DNA of 64,000 nucleotides from Pseudomonas triticicola (lineage in GTDB: Bacteria; Pseudomonadota; Gammaproteobacteria; Pseudomonadales; Pseudomonadaceae), in contig NZ_JAHSTX010000001.1 of NCBI RefSeq assembly GCF_019145375.1, forward strand, positions 719,001 through 783,000. The letters run 5' to 3'. The notes beneath the pieces were generated by a model. That model saw only the letters and a program-made list of their open reading frames with translations. It did not search any database and had not been told where the DNA came from. A program made the position numbers and the translations under genes. This document shows, in pieces, positions 49,937 to 59,025 of this stretch; within the stretch, counting starts at the first letter, position 1, and every line of letters starts with the position of its first letter.

Positions 49937-50317
49937 TTACCAGCGTGGACCGCCGTAGTAGCCATGCGGGCCGCCGTAGTAGCCGTGGGGCCGACCGTAA
50001 TAACCACGAGGCGGGCCGTAATAGACGGGGGCTGGCTGCACGTAGACCGGTTGTTGTACATACACCGGCGCGGGTTGGTAGTAGACCGGTGGCGGCGGTT
50101 GCTGCACGTAGACCGGTTGCGGCTGCACATAAACCGGTTGCTGCTGCACATACACCGGCCGATCCTGGTTGATCAATGCCGAGCCGATGATGGCCGAGCC
50201 GACGATCGCGCCAAACACTGCAGGGCCCTGCCAGCCATGGCCACCACCCGCTTCAGCCTGGCCGGTGACGGCAAGTGTGCCAATCAACAAAGCCATGATG
50301 GGAAGTTTACGAATCAT
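49937..50317 (-). CDS. Exported Pro/Tyr/Gly repeat protein (PXPV-type)
   Basis: A 126-residue protein. A signal peptide (MIRKLPIMALLIGTLAVTGQAEA) is followed by a short glycine-zipper-like hydrophobic stretch (AVFGAIVGSAIIGSALI), then repeats of PVYVQ (about seven copies, as in PVYVQQQPVYVQPQ) and finally GYYG-type repeats (PHGYYGGPHGYYGG). The pattern resembles PXPV-repeat proteins of unknown function. It probably associates with the envelope through the zipper segment. A terminator follows. Confidence 0.8.
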   Translation of the reverse strand: MIRKLPIMALLIGTLAVTGQAEAGGGHGWQGPAVFGAIVGSAIIGSALINQDRPVYVQQQPVYVQPQPVYVQQPPPPVYYQPAPVYVQQPVYVQPAPVYYGPPRGYYGRPHGYYGGPHGYYGGPRW

Positions 50318-50560
50318 GATAAGTCCTCGGTTCTTCGACCCGGCGCCGCGGCCTGAATCAGGCCCACAGTTGTCGCGGGGATACAGCTAAGACAGCAAAT
50401 TTGCGAAATTCAGCACAGCCGCTGGGTAAATTTTGTGTAAGGTCTGTAGCGGCTTCTTTACCCGGCTGCGCGGCGCCACAAACAAGTCTCAATGATGATT
50501 CAGAACCCGGTGGGCCGGCCAATCCCGTCCATCCGAAAGTGCGTTTGAAGGAGAAGTTTC

Positions 50561-51379
50561 ATGCAGATGAACCCGAACAAAGACACCCAACTGTGCATGT
50601 CCCTGTCGGGGCGGCCGGGGAATTTCGGTCTGCGTTTTCACAACCATTTGTATGAACAGCTGGGCCTGAATTTCTATTACAAAGCGTTCAGCAGCCAGGA
50701 CCTGACCGGCGCGGTCGGCGGAATTCGCGCACTGGGCATTCGCGGCTGCGGCGTGTCGATGCCGTTCAAGGAAGCCTGCATTGCGCTGGTCGATGAGCTG
50801 GATGCGTCGGCGGCGGCGATCCAGTCGATCAACACCATCGTCAACACTGGCGGCCACCTCAAGGCCTACAACACCGATTACATCGCCGTCGCGCAATTGC
50901 TGGAGAGCCACGCGGTGCCGAAGGATTCGACCTTCGCCCTGCGTGGCAGCGGCGGCATGGCCAAAGCGGTGGCCAGCGCCCTACGCGATGGTGGGTACCC
51001 GAACGGTTTGATTGTCGCCCGTAACGAACGCGCCGGCCGCGCCCTGGCGGATTCGCTGGGTTATCGCTGGCAGGCCGAGCTGGGTGACGAGCGCCCGCAG
51101 ATGCTGATCAATGTCACCCCGGTAGGCATGGACGGCGGGCCGGAGGCGGGGCAACTGGCGTTTGAGCCTGAGGTGATCAAAGCGGCTGAGACGGTATTCG
51201 ACGTGGTGGCGATCCCTTCGGAGACGCCGCTTATCGTGCGAGCGCGAGCCGAGGGCAAGCGGGTAATCACCGGGCTTGAGGTGATTGCGATTCAGGCGCT
51301 GGAGCAGTTTGTCCTGTACACCGGAGTGCGGCCGAATGAGGCGCAATTTGCGGCGGCGGTGGATTTTGCGCGCAGCTGA
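50561..51379 (+). CDS. Shikimate dehydrogenase-like protein (SDH-L type)
   Basis: A 272-residue NAD(P)-binding enzyme related to AroE. The substrate motif reads GCGVSMPFKEACIALVDE rather than the NVTVPFK of AroE, and the dinucleotide loop reads LRGSGGMAKAVASAL rather than GAGGA. INTIVNTGGHLKAYNTDYIA and the Lys/Asp catalytic pair are kept. These differences place it with the SDH-like (HI0607-type) group, where activity on shikimate is weak and the physiological substrate unknown. A strong GAAGGAG precedes the ATG. The housekeeping aroE is presumably elsewhere. Confidence 0.8.
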   Translation: MQMNPNKDTQLCMSLSGRPGNFGLRFHNHLYEQLGLNFYYKAFSSQDLTGAVGGIRALGIRGCGVSMPFKEACIALVDELDASAAAIQSINTIVNTGGHLKAYNTDYIAVAQLLESHAVPKDSTFALRGSGGMAKAVASALRDGGYPNGLIVARNERAGRALADSLGYRWQAELGDERPQMLINVTPVGMDGGPEAGQLAFEPEVIKAAETVFDVVAIPSETPLIVRARAEGKRVITGLEVIAIQALEQFVLYTGVRPNEAQFAAAVDFARS

Positions 51380-51406
51380 TTGATCTTTTAGTGGCTGGGC
51401 TGGCCT

Positions 51407-51479
51407 CTTCGCGAGCAGGCTCGCTCCCACAGGTTGAGCTGGAATGCGATTGAATGTGGGAGCGAGCCTGCTCGCGAAG
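51407..51479. repeat. REP pair in tail-to-tail orientation
   Basis: TTCGCGAGCAGGCTCGCTCC, then after 24 bp the forward unit with GAGCCTGCTCGCGAAGG, between the SDH-like gene and the cupin gene. Confidence 0.9.
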
Positions 51480-51566
51480 GCCGCGCTGCGGTTCTGGATC
51501 ACTATCTATAATCCTCGCCAGCACGCACAGACGTGCCCATCACAAAAACCATAACCGAGGCCGCCC

Positions 51567-52085
51567 ATGCATCCGCCCATCCTCAACCTGAACGAGGTCG
51601 AACTCGAAGCCCTTCCCGAAGCCCTGGCCCCTGAAGGCGAAACCGCCGGGCGTTATCAGCAGCGTATCGCGCGGATCGGTCAGCAACTTGGTGCGCAGAA
51701 ACTCGGCTATCGCCTGTATGCGCTGCCAGCGGGCATGCGCGGCAGTCCATTCCACAGCCATCGGGTCAACGAGGAAATGTTCTACGTGGTGGCCGGGGAG
51801 GGCGAGGTGCGGTTGGGAGGCGAGCGTTTTCCGATCCGCGCCGGTGATGTGATCGCCTGCCCACCGGGCGGACCGGAGAAGGCACATCAGATCATCAATA
51901 CCAGCGCGGGCGAACTGCGTTATCTGGCGGTGAGCACTCAGCAGCAGCCGGAGATCTGCGAGTATCCGGACTCGAACAAGTATGCGGTGATGGATAATTT
52001 CACGGTGGATGCCGACGGCAATGCCTCGGGCTTTGTCGCTGTCGCGCGGCAGGTGGATGGGGTGGATTATTGGGATGGTGAATAA
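51567..52085 (+). CDS. Cupin-domain protein
   Basis: A 172-residue single-cupin protein. Motif 1, GSPFHSHRVNEEMFYVVAGEGEVRLGG, contains the metal-binding H-x-H and Glu; motif 2, IRAGDVIACPPGGPEKAHQIINTS, supplies the second His. The C-terminal part includes SNKYAVMDNFTVDADGN. Function unknown; sugar isomerase and dioxygenase members share this fold. Confidence 0.82.
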   Translation: MHPPILNLNEVELEALPEALAPEGETAGRYQQRIARIGQQLGAQKLGYRLYALPAGMRGSPFHSHRVNEEMFYVVAGEGEVRLGGERFPIRAGDVIACPPGGPEKAHQIINTSAGELRYLAVSTQQQPEICEYPDSNKYAVMDNFTVDADGNASGFVAVARQVDGVDYWDGE

Positions 52086-52109
52086 CAAATCTGAAAATCG
52101 CTGATGTCC

Positions 52110-52200
52110 CTGTGGGAGCGAGCCTGCTCGCGAAGGCGACGGGTCATTCAAGATCAGTGGTGACTGACACTACGCTTTCGCGAGCAGGCTCGCTCCCACA
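52110..52200. repeat. REPIN, GTGGGAGCGAGC family
   Basis: Inverted REP pair with a 47-bp spacer between the cupin gene and the convergent yceH. Confidence 0.92.
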
Positions 52201-52215
52201 ATGGCTTTGCGGTGG

Positions 52216-52860
52216 TTATTCGAGGCGGGCCAGGCGTTCTTCCAGCGCCGCGATGCGGGCCTCGAGTTCTTCGATACGCTCCAGTGAAACGCCACCGCCC
52301 GATCGCTCCCCGGGATTCTGCCGCGCCGCCAATATCGCCTCGATATCCGCCGGATCGCCCAAGGCATGGGTATAACGATCCTCGCGCTGCCCGGCCTGAC
52401 GCGGAATCAATACCGCCAGACCGCGTGCAATCAGGCGTTCAAGCTGATGCACGACCTGCTCGGCGTCCTCGAACTCGTGCATGCGCCCGCTGCGGGTCAG
52501 CAGTTCGTTGACGGTCTGCGGACCGCGCAGAAACATCAAACCCGTCAGAATCACCTGCGCCGGCACCAGTTCCAGCGCCTTGTCGACCTTGTGCTCCCAG
52601 CGGTCGGCACGGCTGCCCATTACCAGCCGGGCAAAACCACGCCCTTCCAGAGCGCGCAGGCTCTGGCCGACCTGGCCCTGATTGAGGTTCATCACCGGTT
52701 CGCGGCTGGTTTTCTGATTGCAGGCCAGCACCAGCGCGTTGAGGGTCAGCGGATAGGTTTCCGGGCTGGTGGCCTGTTTTTCGATCAGCGCACCGAGAAT
52801 GCGGATTTCCGTGGCATTGAGCCGTGGCTGGTCGGAGGTGGATTCTTGTTCGTTGCTCAT
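52216..52860 (-). CDS. yceH: YceH/DUF480-family protein
   Basis: A 214-residue protein made of two tandem winged-helix domains: [67 protein letters not shown] and [74 protein letters not shown]. The tail has a short coiled coil ([23 protein letters not shown]). It resembles the DNA-binding UPF0502 family; function unknown. Confidence 0.88.
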   Translation of the reverse strand: MSNEQESTSDQPRLNATEIRILGALIEKQATSPETYPLTLNALVLACNQKTSREPVMNLNQGQVGQSLRALEGRGFARLVMGSRADRWEHKVDKALELVPAQVILTGLMFLRGPQTVNELLTRSGRMHEFEDAEQVVHQLERLIARGLAVLIPRQAGQREDRYTHALGDPADIEAILAARQNPGERSGGGVSLERIEELEARIAALEERLARLE

Positions 52861-52985
52861 CGCGCGTTCCCTCTGCAGTCGAAGCCGCCTAGCCTAATCC
52901 TTGCCAAACAAAAGGCAAGCCGTGTGCTCATCAAGCATGGCTATAATCGCCACCGCGTATTACCCAGCCATCACATGAGACTGCC

Positions 52986-53495
52986 ATGACCATTTCACTG
53001 TACGCCGCATCCGTCCCGGTTTTTCAACAAATGCTCAACGCCCTGAGCGATGTGCTGAAAAAGGCCGAAGCCCACGCCAGCGCGAAAAACATCGATCAGA
53101 GCGTCTTCCTGCAAGCGCGTCTGTACCCGGACATGTTCCCGCTGGTGCGTCAGGTGCAGATCGCCGTGGATTTCGCCAAAGGCGTGTCGGCGCGTCTGGC
53201 TGAAGTCGAACTGCCGAAGTACGACGACACCGAAACCACCTTCGCCGAACTGCAAGCGCTGATCGCCAAGGTCCTGGCCTTCATTGGCGAGATCAAGCCA
53301 GAGCAGATCGATGGCAAGGAAGGCATCGAAATCGTCACCCGTCCGGGTACGCCGAAAGAGAAGCGCTTCAGTGGTCAGGCGTATCTGCTGACTTACGGCT
53401 TGCCGCAGTTCTTTTTCCACGTCACCACCACTTATGCGCTGCTGCGTCATAACGGTGTTGAAGTGGGCAAGCGCGATTACATGGGCGCGTTCTAA
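52986..53495 (+). CDS. DUF1993-family protein
   Basis: A 169-residue protein of the DUF1993 family, helical and soluble. Typical stretches are SVPVFQQMLNALSDVLKKAEAHASAKN, LYPDMFPLVRQVQIAVDFAKG and LPQFFFHVTTTYALLRHNGVEVGKRDYMGAF. The arrangement of helices and the conserved Tyr/His near the end resemble the DinB/DUF1993 fold, possibly metal-binding. Divergent from yceH with 125 bp between. Confidence 0.83.
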   Translation: MTISLYAASVPVFQQMLNALSDVLKKAEAHASAKNIDQSVFLQARLYPDMFPLVRQVQIAVDFAKGVSARLAEVELPKYDDTETTFAELQALIAKVLAFIGEIKPEQIDGKEGIEIVTRPGTPKEKRFSGQAYLLTYGLPQFFFHVTTTYALLRHNGVEVGKRDYMGAF

Positions 53496-53506
53496 GCCCG
53501 CAAAAG

Positions 53507-53685
53507 CCCCTCACCCTAACCCTCTCCCGGAGGGAGAGGGGACTGACGGGGGAATATTGAAAAGTTACGCCGACTTGAGCGATTTGCAGTGAATCCATAA
53601 TCGACTCGATCGTTCAGGTCGACATATAAAGCCGAACACCTCGGTCGGCTCCCTCTCCCACCGGGAGAGGGCTGGGGTGAGGGGA
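53507..53685. repeat. Composite inverted-repeat element, CCCTCTCCC family, copy 6
   Basis: The arms CCCTCACCCTAACCCTCTCC and GGGAGAGGGCTGGGGTGAGG flank an interior with AATATTGAAAAGTTACGCCG, GAATCCATAATCGACTC and ACACCTCGGTCGG, clearly homologous to the copy at 7838. Confidence 0.86.
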
Positions 53686-53700
53686 TATTTCCAGCCACAA

Positions 53701-53736
53701 AAAAGCCCGCCAAGGTTCACACCAAGGCGGGCTTTT
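53701..53736. terminator. Rho-independent terminator of sstT
   Basis: AAAAGCCCGCC ... GGCGGGCTTTT, an 11-bp stem with a 14-base loop, flanked by A-rich sequence on the left that supplies the T-run for the minus strand. It probably works in both directions. Confidence 0.87.
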
Positions 53737-53750
53737 GGTTGCGCGAGAAA

Positions 53751-54983
53751 TTACGCCGTACGCTGAGCCTTCTCTTCTTCGCCCAGGCAAGCCGCCGCGG
53801 TAAACAGCACATCAGTCGACGAGTTCAGCGCGGTCTCCGCCGAATCCTGCAGCACGCCAATAATGAAGCCCACCGCCACGACCTGCATGGCGATCTCGCT
53901 CGGGATGCCGAACAGGCTGCACGCCAGCGGAATCAGCAGCAGCGAACCACCGGCCACACCCGAAGCGCCACAGGCGCAAATCGCGGCGACGACGCTGAGC
54001 AGGATTGCGGTCGGAATGTCCACGGCGATGCCCAAAGTGTGCACCGCCGCCAAGGCCAGCACGGTAATGGTGATCGCCGCACCGGCCATGTTGATGGTCG
54101 CGCCGAGCGGGATCGACACCGAGTAGGTGTCTTCGTGCAGGCCCAGGCGCTTGCTCAATTCCAGGTTGACCGGAATGTTCGCCGCCGAGCTGCGGGTGAA
54201 GAACGCGGTGATGCCACTTTCGCGCAGGCACATCAGGGTCAGCGGGTACGGATTGCGGCGCAGCTTCCAGAACACGATCAGCGGGTTCATCACCAGCGCG
54301 ACGAACAGCATGCAGCCCAGCAGCACCGCCAGCAGGTGCGCGTAGCCAAGCAGTGCGCCGAAACCGGAGGTGGCCAGTGTCGACGCGACCAGGCCGAAGA
54401 TGCCCAGCGGCGCGAAGCGAATGACCACGCGGACGATCACGGTGACGCCGTTGGACAAGTCACCGAGCACTTCGCGAGTGGTATCGCCAGCGTGGCGGAT
54501 GGCAATGCCCATGCCGATCGCCCAGGCCAGAATGCCGATGAAGTTGGCATTCATCAGCGCGCTGACCGGGTTATCGACGACGCTGAGCAACAGGCTTTGC
54601 AGGACTTCGCCGATGCCGCCAGGCGCAGTCACGGCAACGTTTTCGGTGGATAACACCAGATTCGACGGGAACGCCATGCTGGCGACCACGGCCACCACCG
54701 CAGCGCTGAATGTACCCAGCAGGTAGAGGAACAGGATCGGCCGGATGTGGGTTTCCTGACCGTGCTTGTGGTTGGCGATCGAGGCCATCACCAGAACGAA
54801 CACCAGAATCGGCGCCACGGCTTTCAACGCCGAGACAAACACCTTGCCGATGAACGCGGTGGACTTCGCCAGCTCCGGTGCAATCAGGGCCAGGGCAATA
54901 CCGGCGATCAGACCAATGACGATCTGGCTGACCAGACTCAGGCGTTTCAGGCGTTGCAGTAACGAAGGGGATGAAGCGGTCAT
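53751..54983 (-). CDS. sstT: Serine/threonine:Na+ symporter SstT
   Basis: A 410-residue member of the dicarboxylate/amino acid:cation symporter family. The eight helices and two hairpin loops are visible: [55 protein letters not shown] (serine-rich hairpin 1), [27 protein letters not shown] (helix 7 NMxG motif) and [22 protein letters not shown] (hairpin 2). The sequence is nearly that of E. coli SstT. I chose ATG 54983 ([18 protein letters not shown]); the longer frame adds 16 residues of no character. Confidence 0.92.
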   Translation of the reverse strand: MTASSPSLLQRLKRLSLVSQIVIGLIAGIALALIAPELAKSTAFIGKVFVSALKAVAPILVFVLVMASIANHKHGQETHIRPILFLYLLGTFSAAVVAVVASMAFPSNLVLSTENVAVTAPGGIGEVLQSLLLSVVDNPVSALMNANFIGILAWAIGMGIAIRHAGDTTREVLGDLSNGVTVIVRVVIRFAPLGIFGLVASTLATSGFGALLGYAHLLAVLLGCMLFVALVMNPLIVFWKLRRNPYPLTLMCLRESGITAFFTRSSAANIPVNLELSKRLGLHEDTYSVSIPLGATINMAGAAITITVLALAAVHTLGIAVDIPTAILLSVVAAICACGASGVAGGSLLLIPLACSLFGIPSEIAMQVVAVGFIIGVLQDSAETALNSSTDVLFTAAACLGEEEKAQRTA

Positions 54984-55290
54984 AGCGGCATCTCTGTTTT
55001 TTATAGGGTGCGAAGCGTCGTGGGCAGTCACGAAACGCCTGTCGAAGTGACATCAACGCCGCCAAACGGCACGTTGAACAGCTGTACGATTTTCAGGGCG
55101 CGGACTTTATCACAGCGTAGGCGTGAACCTTCAGGCCTGTGACGATCTGCCACCGGATCGGCCCGGCAGATCGGCAGTTTTGGGCAACTCAGTGCGGACG
55201 CAGTCTGTTAAGCTTCGCCATCCTCATTTTCAAGTTCTGCCAGCGGGCCTTCGGGTCATCGCTGGTGTCGTCGTTTTGCTGGAGTTGCGC
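54984..55290. other. Divergent intergenic region with an 8-bp dyad
   Basis: These 307 bp between sstT and the MFS efflux gene hold no recognisable gene. At 55144-55172, GATCTGCC and its exact complement GGCAGATC are separated by 13 bp, a candidate operator for the efflux gene. An open frame from 55123 runs into the efflux gene but starts well before its hydrophobic N-terminus. Confidence 0.45.
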
Positions 55291-56448
55291 ATGCTGTTGC
55301 CTATTCTTCTGTTGTCCGCCGCCGGATTCACGGTGCTGACCACGGAATTCGTCATTGTCGGCCTGTTGCCGGCGATCGCCCGAGACCTCGAAGTCAGCAT
55401 CCCGCAAGCCGGGCTGCTGGTGACCTTGTTCGCCTTTACCGTGGCGCTGTTCGGCCCGTTCCTGACCGCGTATTTCGCCCGTTTCGAACGGCGCAAACTG
55501 TTCATCAGCATTCTGATCATGTTCGGTCTGGCCAATACCGTTGCAGCGTTGGCGCCGAATATCTGGGTGATGGCCATCGCACGGTTGATTCCGGCGTTGG
55601 GTTTGCCAGTGTTCTGGGCATTGGCCAGTGAAACCGCCGTCGACATCGTCGGCCCGGATTTCGCCGGCCGCGCCATCGCCAAGATCGGCTTCGGTATCGT
55701 CTGCGCCACGGTGTTCGGCATTCCGGTCGGCACGCTGATTTCCGACGCGTTCGGCTGGCGCAGCGCATTCGGCATTCTGGCATTGATCGCGTTTGCCAAG
55801 GCCTTGCTGCTGTTTGTCTACCTGCCGAAAACCAGTCTGCACCAGCATCAGGTCAGCTTCCGTTCGCAGTTCAAGATCCTGCGCAGCCCGCTGATGCTCG
55901 GCCATATCTTGTTGTCGATTCTGGTGTTCAGCGGCATGTTCACCGCTTACACCTACCTTGCTGACATCCTCGAACGACTTGCCGGTTTCAACGGCACCGT
56001 GGTCGGCTGGTGCCTGATGGCGTTTGGCGCAGTCGGGCTGATCGGCAACTCGCTCGGTGGGCGAGCGGTGGATCGGCATCCGCTGGGGGCGTCGGTGTTG
56101 TTCTGTGCGTTCATGATCGCCGGCATGGTTTCGCTGGTGCCGAACATTCATTCGCCAGTGGGTCTGGCGGTGGCGATGGGCATCTGGGGCGTGACTCAGG
56201 CGGCGCTGTTCCTGGTCAGCCATGTGCGCCTGATGAAAGCCGCACCGGAAGCGCCGGCCTTCGCCGCGTCGCTGAACATCGCCGGGGCCAATCTCGGCAT
56301 TGGTCTGGGCGCGATGGTTGGCGGCCGGGTGATCGACACTGCCGGGCTGGGCTTTCTCGGCTTTGCCGCTGCCGGCTTCATTTTGCTGTCGGTGTTCCTC
56401 GCCATGGTGCTGATGACGCTGAAGCCGCGTGAAGTCTGCGCTTCATAA
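55291..56448 (+). CDS. MFS efflux transporter (AraJ/NepI-like)
   Basis: A 385-residue, 12-helix major facilitator. The N-terminal MLLPILLLSAAGFTVLTTEFVIVGLLPAIARDLEVSIPQAGLLVTLFAFTVALFGPFLTAYFARFERRKLF is typical of the sugar/nucleoside or drug efflux subfamily, with the loop 2-3 motif near FERRKL. GGAGTTGCGC precedes ATG 55291. Its end overlaps the convergent nhaR by 6 bp. Substrate unknown. Confidence 0.85.
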   Translation: MLLPILLLSAAGFTVLTTEFVIVGLLPAIARDLEVSIPQAGLLVTLFAFTVALFGPFLTAYFARFERRKLFISILIMFGLANTVAALAPNIWVMAIARLIPALGLPVFWALASETAVDIVGPDFAGRAIAKIGFGIVCATVFGIPVGTLISDAFGWRSAFGILALIAFAKALLLFVYLPKTSLHQHQVSFRSQFKILRSPLMLGHILLSILVFSGMFTAYTYLADILERLAGFNGTVVGWCLMAFGAVGLIGNSLGGRAVDRHPLGASVLFCAFMIAGMVSLVPNIHSPVGLAVAMGIWGVTQAALFLVSHVRLMKAAPEAPAFAASLNIAGANLGIGLGAMVGGRVIDTAGLGFLGFAAAGFILLSVFLAMVLMTLKPREVCAS

Positions 56449-57342
56449 CCCGGTAAACAACTCGCGTCGGGCACCCTCGGTAATCGCTACGATGCCAGGG
56501 TGCTTGACCTTGCGTTCCACCGAAATGGCATAGAACGACTCGCTCACCGCGTCGGTCTGGCCGATCAACTCGACGCCGTACTGGCGCTTCACTTCCTCGG
56601 CAATCACGCTCGGGCCAATAAAGATCCCGCTGCCGGATTGGCCGAAGGCCTGCATCAAAGCACTGTCATCGAATTCGCCGACAATCTGCGGCTGGATCTG
56701 CTGTTCGGCGAACCAGCGCTGCAAACGGCTGCGCACCACGGTTTCCGCGCCGGGAATCAACAGCGGCGCGCCGTGCAGGCTGCGCGGGAAATCCTGGCCA
56801 TACTGCGCGGCGAGTTCGGCGGTGGCGAAGAAACTGATTCCGCACTCACCGAGCTTCTGGCTGTAGCCTTTGATGTCCAGATGCGAGGGCATCGGGCTGT
56901 CGGAAATCACCAGATCCAGACGCTGAATGGCCAGATCGGCGAGCAGGCGTTCGAGTTTGTCCTCGCGGCAGGTGATGCGCAGCGGCTCGCTCAATTCCAT
57001 GGTCGGCGCGATCAGGCGATAAACAATGGATTTGGGCACCACGTCGGCCACGCCGACGCGAAAGAGGATCTGCTGCTCGTTGGGCTGCGCTCGCAGCATC
57101 AGCTCCAGCTCGCCGCCCAACTGAAACATCTGCTCAGCGTAGGGCAGGGCCTGGCGCCCGGCTTCGGTGAGCTCCAACTGGCGGCCAACCCGGCGAAACA
57201 GTTCCACGCCATAAGTTTGCTCAAGCAGTGAAATCTGTCCGCTGATGGTCTGTGGCGTCAGGTTCAGTTGCTCGCAGGCGCGGACGATGCTGCCGGTTTT
57301 GGCTACAACCCAGAAGTAATGCAGTTGTCGGTAATTGAGCAT
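56443..57342 (-). CDS. nhaR: LysR-family transcriptional activator NhaR
   Basis: A 299-residue LysR regulator. MLNYRQLHYFWVVAKTGSIVRACEQLNLTPQTISGQISLLEQTYGVELFRRVGRQLELTEAG is the highly conserved NhaR N-terminus, and the effector domain keeps FRVGVADVVPKSIVYRLIAP and SGSGIFIGPSVIAEEVKRQYGVELIG. NhaR activates Na+/H+ antiporter and envelope genes in response to sodium and alkaline pH in enterobacteria. No nhaA is adjacent here, so its targets lie elsewhere. ATG 57342 is chosen. Confidence 0.9.
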   Translation of the reverse strand: MLNYRQLHYFWVVAKTGSIVRACEQLNLTPQTISGQISLLEQTYGVELFRRVGRQLELTEAGRQALPYAEQMFQLGGELELMLRAQPNEQQILFRVGVADVVPKSIVYRLIAPTMELSEPLRITCREDKLERLLADLAIQRLDLVISDSPMPSHLDIKGYSQKLGECGISFFATAELAAQYGQDFPRSLHGAPLLIPGAETVVRSRLQRWFAEQQIQPQIVGEFDDSALMQAFGQSGSGIFIGPSVIAEEVKRQYGVELIGQTDAVSESFYAISVERKVKHPGIVAITEGARRELFTGL

Positions 57343-57475
57343 AGTGATCGCCACTTCGTGAAAACCGAAGTATAGCCGCTAAAAATACGAATTTTCCTGA
57401 AGTGTTCATCTCCCTAGAATGCCCAGCCATCGACGGCCGGTGTGTGCGCCTGTCTGTTCATTCGAAGGAAACCCT

Positions 57476-57718
57476 ATGAAATACACATTTCCCGCAGTGA
57501 TGTTTGCGTCTTTACTGGTTCTGGCCGGTTGTGATCAGGCGGAAAAAAGCGCCCAGCAACTGATGGGCGCGGCGGCTGAAACTGCCAAGCAAGCGATTGA
57601 TGACACCCATAAAGCCGCTGAGCAAGCACTCAGCGATGCCACCGGTGGCTTGATCGAGAAAAAAGAAACACCGGAAAAATCAGCGGAAGAATCCGAATCT
57701 TCCTCCAAGACCATCTAA
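57476..57718 (+). CDS. Small lipoprotein (80 aa)
   Basis: An 80-residue lipoprotein. The signal MKYTFPAVMFASLLVLAGC places the lipid-modified cysteine at residue 19. The mature part is a single amphipathic, Ala/Glu-rich helix (QLMGAAAETAKQAIDDTHKAAEQALSDATG) with a charged C-terminal tail (EKKETPEKSAEESESSS). GAAGGAAACC lies upstream. It is separated from terC by 29 bp and may be co-transcribed. Function unknown. Confidence 0.78.
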   Translation: MKYTFPAVMFASLLVLAGCDQAEKSAQQLMGAAAETAKQAIDDTHKAAEQALSDATGGLIEKKETPEKSAEESESSSKTI

Positions 57719-57747
57719 ACCGTCTTACACAGAGTCAGGACTGACCC

Positions 57748-58497
57748 ATGGAATATCTGTTAGAACTCGCCGCCAGCCCCACTGCTTGGGTTGCTTTGGC
57801 CACACTGGTGGTAATGGAAATCGTGCTTGGCATCGATAACCTGATCTTTATTTCGATCCTGACCAACAAGCTGCCCGAACAGCATCGGCAGAAGGCGCGC
57901 CGTATCGGTATCGGCATGGCCCTGATTCTGCGTCTGGCGTTGTTGAGCACCATCGCGTTCATCGTGCAGTTGACCGAGCCTGTGATCGAAATCCTTGGCC
58001 AGGCGTTCTCCTGGAAGGACATGATCCTGATCGCCGGTGGCCTGTTCCTGGTGTGGAAAGCCACGACCGAGATCCATCACAGCATGGACCCGTCGCCGGA
58101 AGACCCCAAGACCGCGACTTCCACCGTAACCCTGGGTTTTGCCGCGGCTATCGGTCAGATCCTGATGCTCGACATGGTGTTCTCGATCGACAGCATCATT
58201 ACCGCTGTCGGCATGACCGAACACTTGCCGATCATGATCATCGCGGTGGTGGTGTCGGTGCTGGTGATGCTGCTCGCGGCTGATCCGCTGGCCAAGTTCA
58301 TCAACGATAACCCGACGGTGGTCATGCTGGCGCTGGGCTTCCTGATCATGATCGGCATGACGCTGATCGCCGAAGGCTTCGGCGCCCACGTACCTAAAGG
58401 TTATGTGTACGCGGCCATGGCGTTCTCGGCGGGCATTGAGGTGCTGAACATGATGTCGCGCCGGGCGAAGCAGAAGAAGGTTGCTCAGCAGGCGTAA
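57748..58497 (+). CDS. TerC-family membrane protein
   Basis: A 249-residue inner-membrane protein with about seven helices. The hallmark [35 protein letters not shown] and [21 protein letters not shown] contain the paired acidic (Glu/Asp) residues of the TerC fold, linked to metal (manganese) export or tellurite resistance in other species. No CBS or CorC domain is fused. It follows a small lipoprotein; a terminator is immediately downstream. Confidence 0.87.
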   Translation: MEYLLELAASPTAWVALATLVVMEIVLGIDNLIFISILTNKLPEQHRQKARRIGIGMALILRLALLSTIAFIVQLTEPVIEILGQAFSWKDMILIAGGLFLVWKATTEIHHSMDPSPEDPKTATSTVTLGFAAAIGQILMLDMVFSIDSIITAVGMTEHLPIMIIAVVVSVLVMLLAADPLAKFINDNPTVVMLALGFLIMIGMTLIAEGFGAHVPKGYVYAAMAFSAGIEVLNMMSRRAKQKKVAQQA

Positions 58498-58510
58498 TTG
58501 CTGAGAACAC

Positions 58511-58551
58511 AAAAAACCGCCTGGGCTAGTTGAGCTCAGGCGGTTTTTTAT
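58511..58551 (+). terminator. Rho-independent terminator of terC
   Basis: AAAAAACCGCCTG ... CAGGCGGTTTTTT, a stem of about 13 bp including the A:T pairs, ending in a T-run, 14 bp after the stop codon. Confidence 0.9.
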
Positions 58552-58622
58552 TCACCTTTTGCTGAGTTGTCGAGAGCTTGGTGCTGCTGAGCGCTCTCAT
58601 AAGGGGAAGACCTTGTTGGTCT

Positions 58623-58790
58623 TCAATGCGCAGCAATGTGCCGCACTGGGTGCTTCTCTGTCTTCTCAACCGGCATCGTCTGCACCGGATGATGATGGCG
58701 CCGCGAAATCCGCAGCACGCCCCACAACATGGCAGTCGCCACGGCCAGCCAGCCGGCTATCAACATCACGATGGTCATGGTCAGGCTCAT
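58623..58790 (-). CDS. Small single-pass membrane protein (55 aa)
   Basis: A 55-residue protein, MSLTMTIVMLIAGWLAVATAMLWGVLRISRRHHHPV..., with one hydrophobic helix (about 4-25) followed by a basic, histidine-containing cytoplasmic tail (SRRHHHPVQTMPVEKTEKHPVRHIAAH). GAGGAGG lies 6-12 bases before ATG 58790, a strong ribosome-binding site. Unknown function. The gene is well separated from its neighbours. Confidence 0.68.
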   Translation of the reverse strand: MSLTMTIVMLIAGWLAVATAMLWGVLRISRRHHHPVQTMPVEKTEKHPVRHIAAH

Positions 58791-59025
58791 TGGTGCCTCC
58801 TCTTCGCCCTGCATCGGGCGCCCGCTTTTCGCAATTCGCTCTATTTCAGTGACAGTCTAGTCAATGGGGTGTTTCAAGCTATTGACCAAAGGTCGTTAGT
58901 GACCAATCAGTTTGCTCTATGCAATCGCAGCGTCTGCGGTTTAAGGCTATACCCCGGGCGGGTGCGGCTCTATGATCGCTGGCGTTGCCGGAACACGATG
59001 ACCGGCGTCTGGAAGAGAGTGATTG

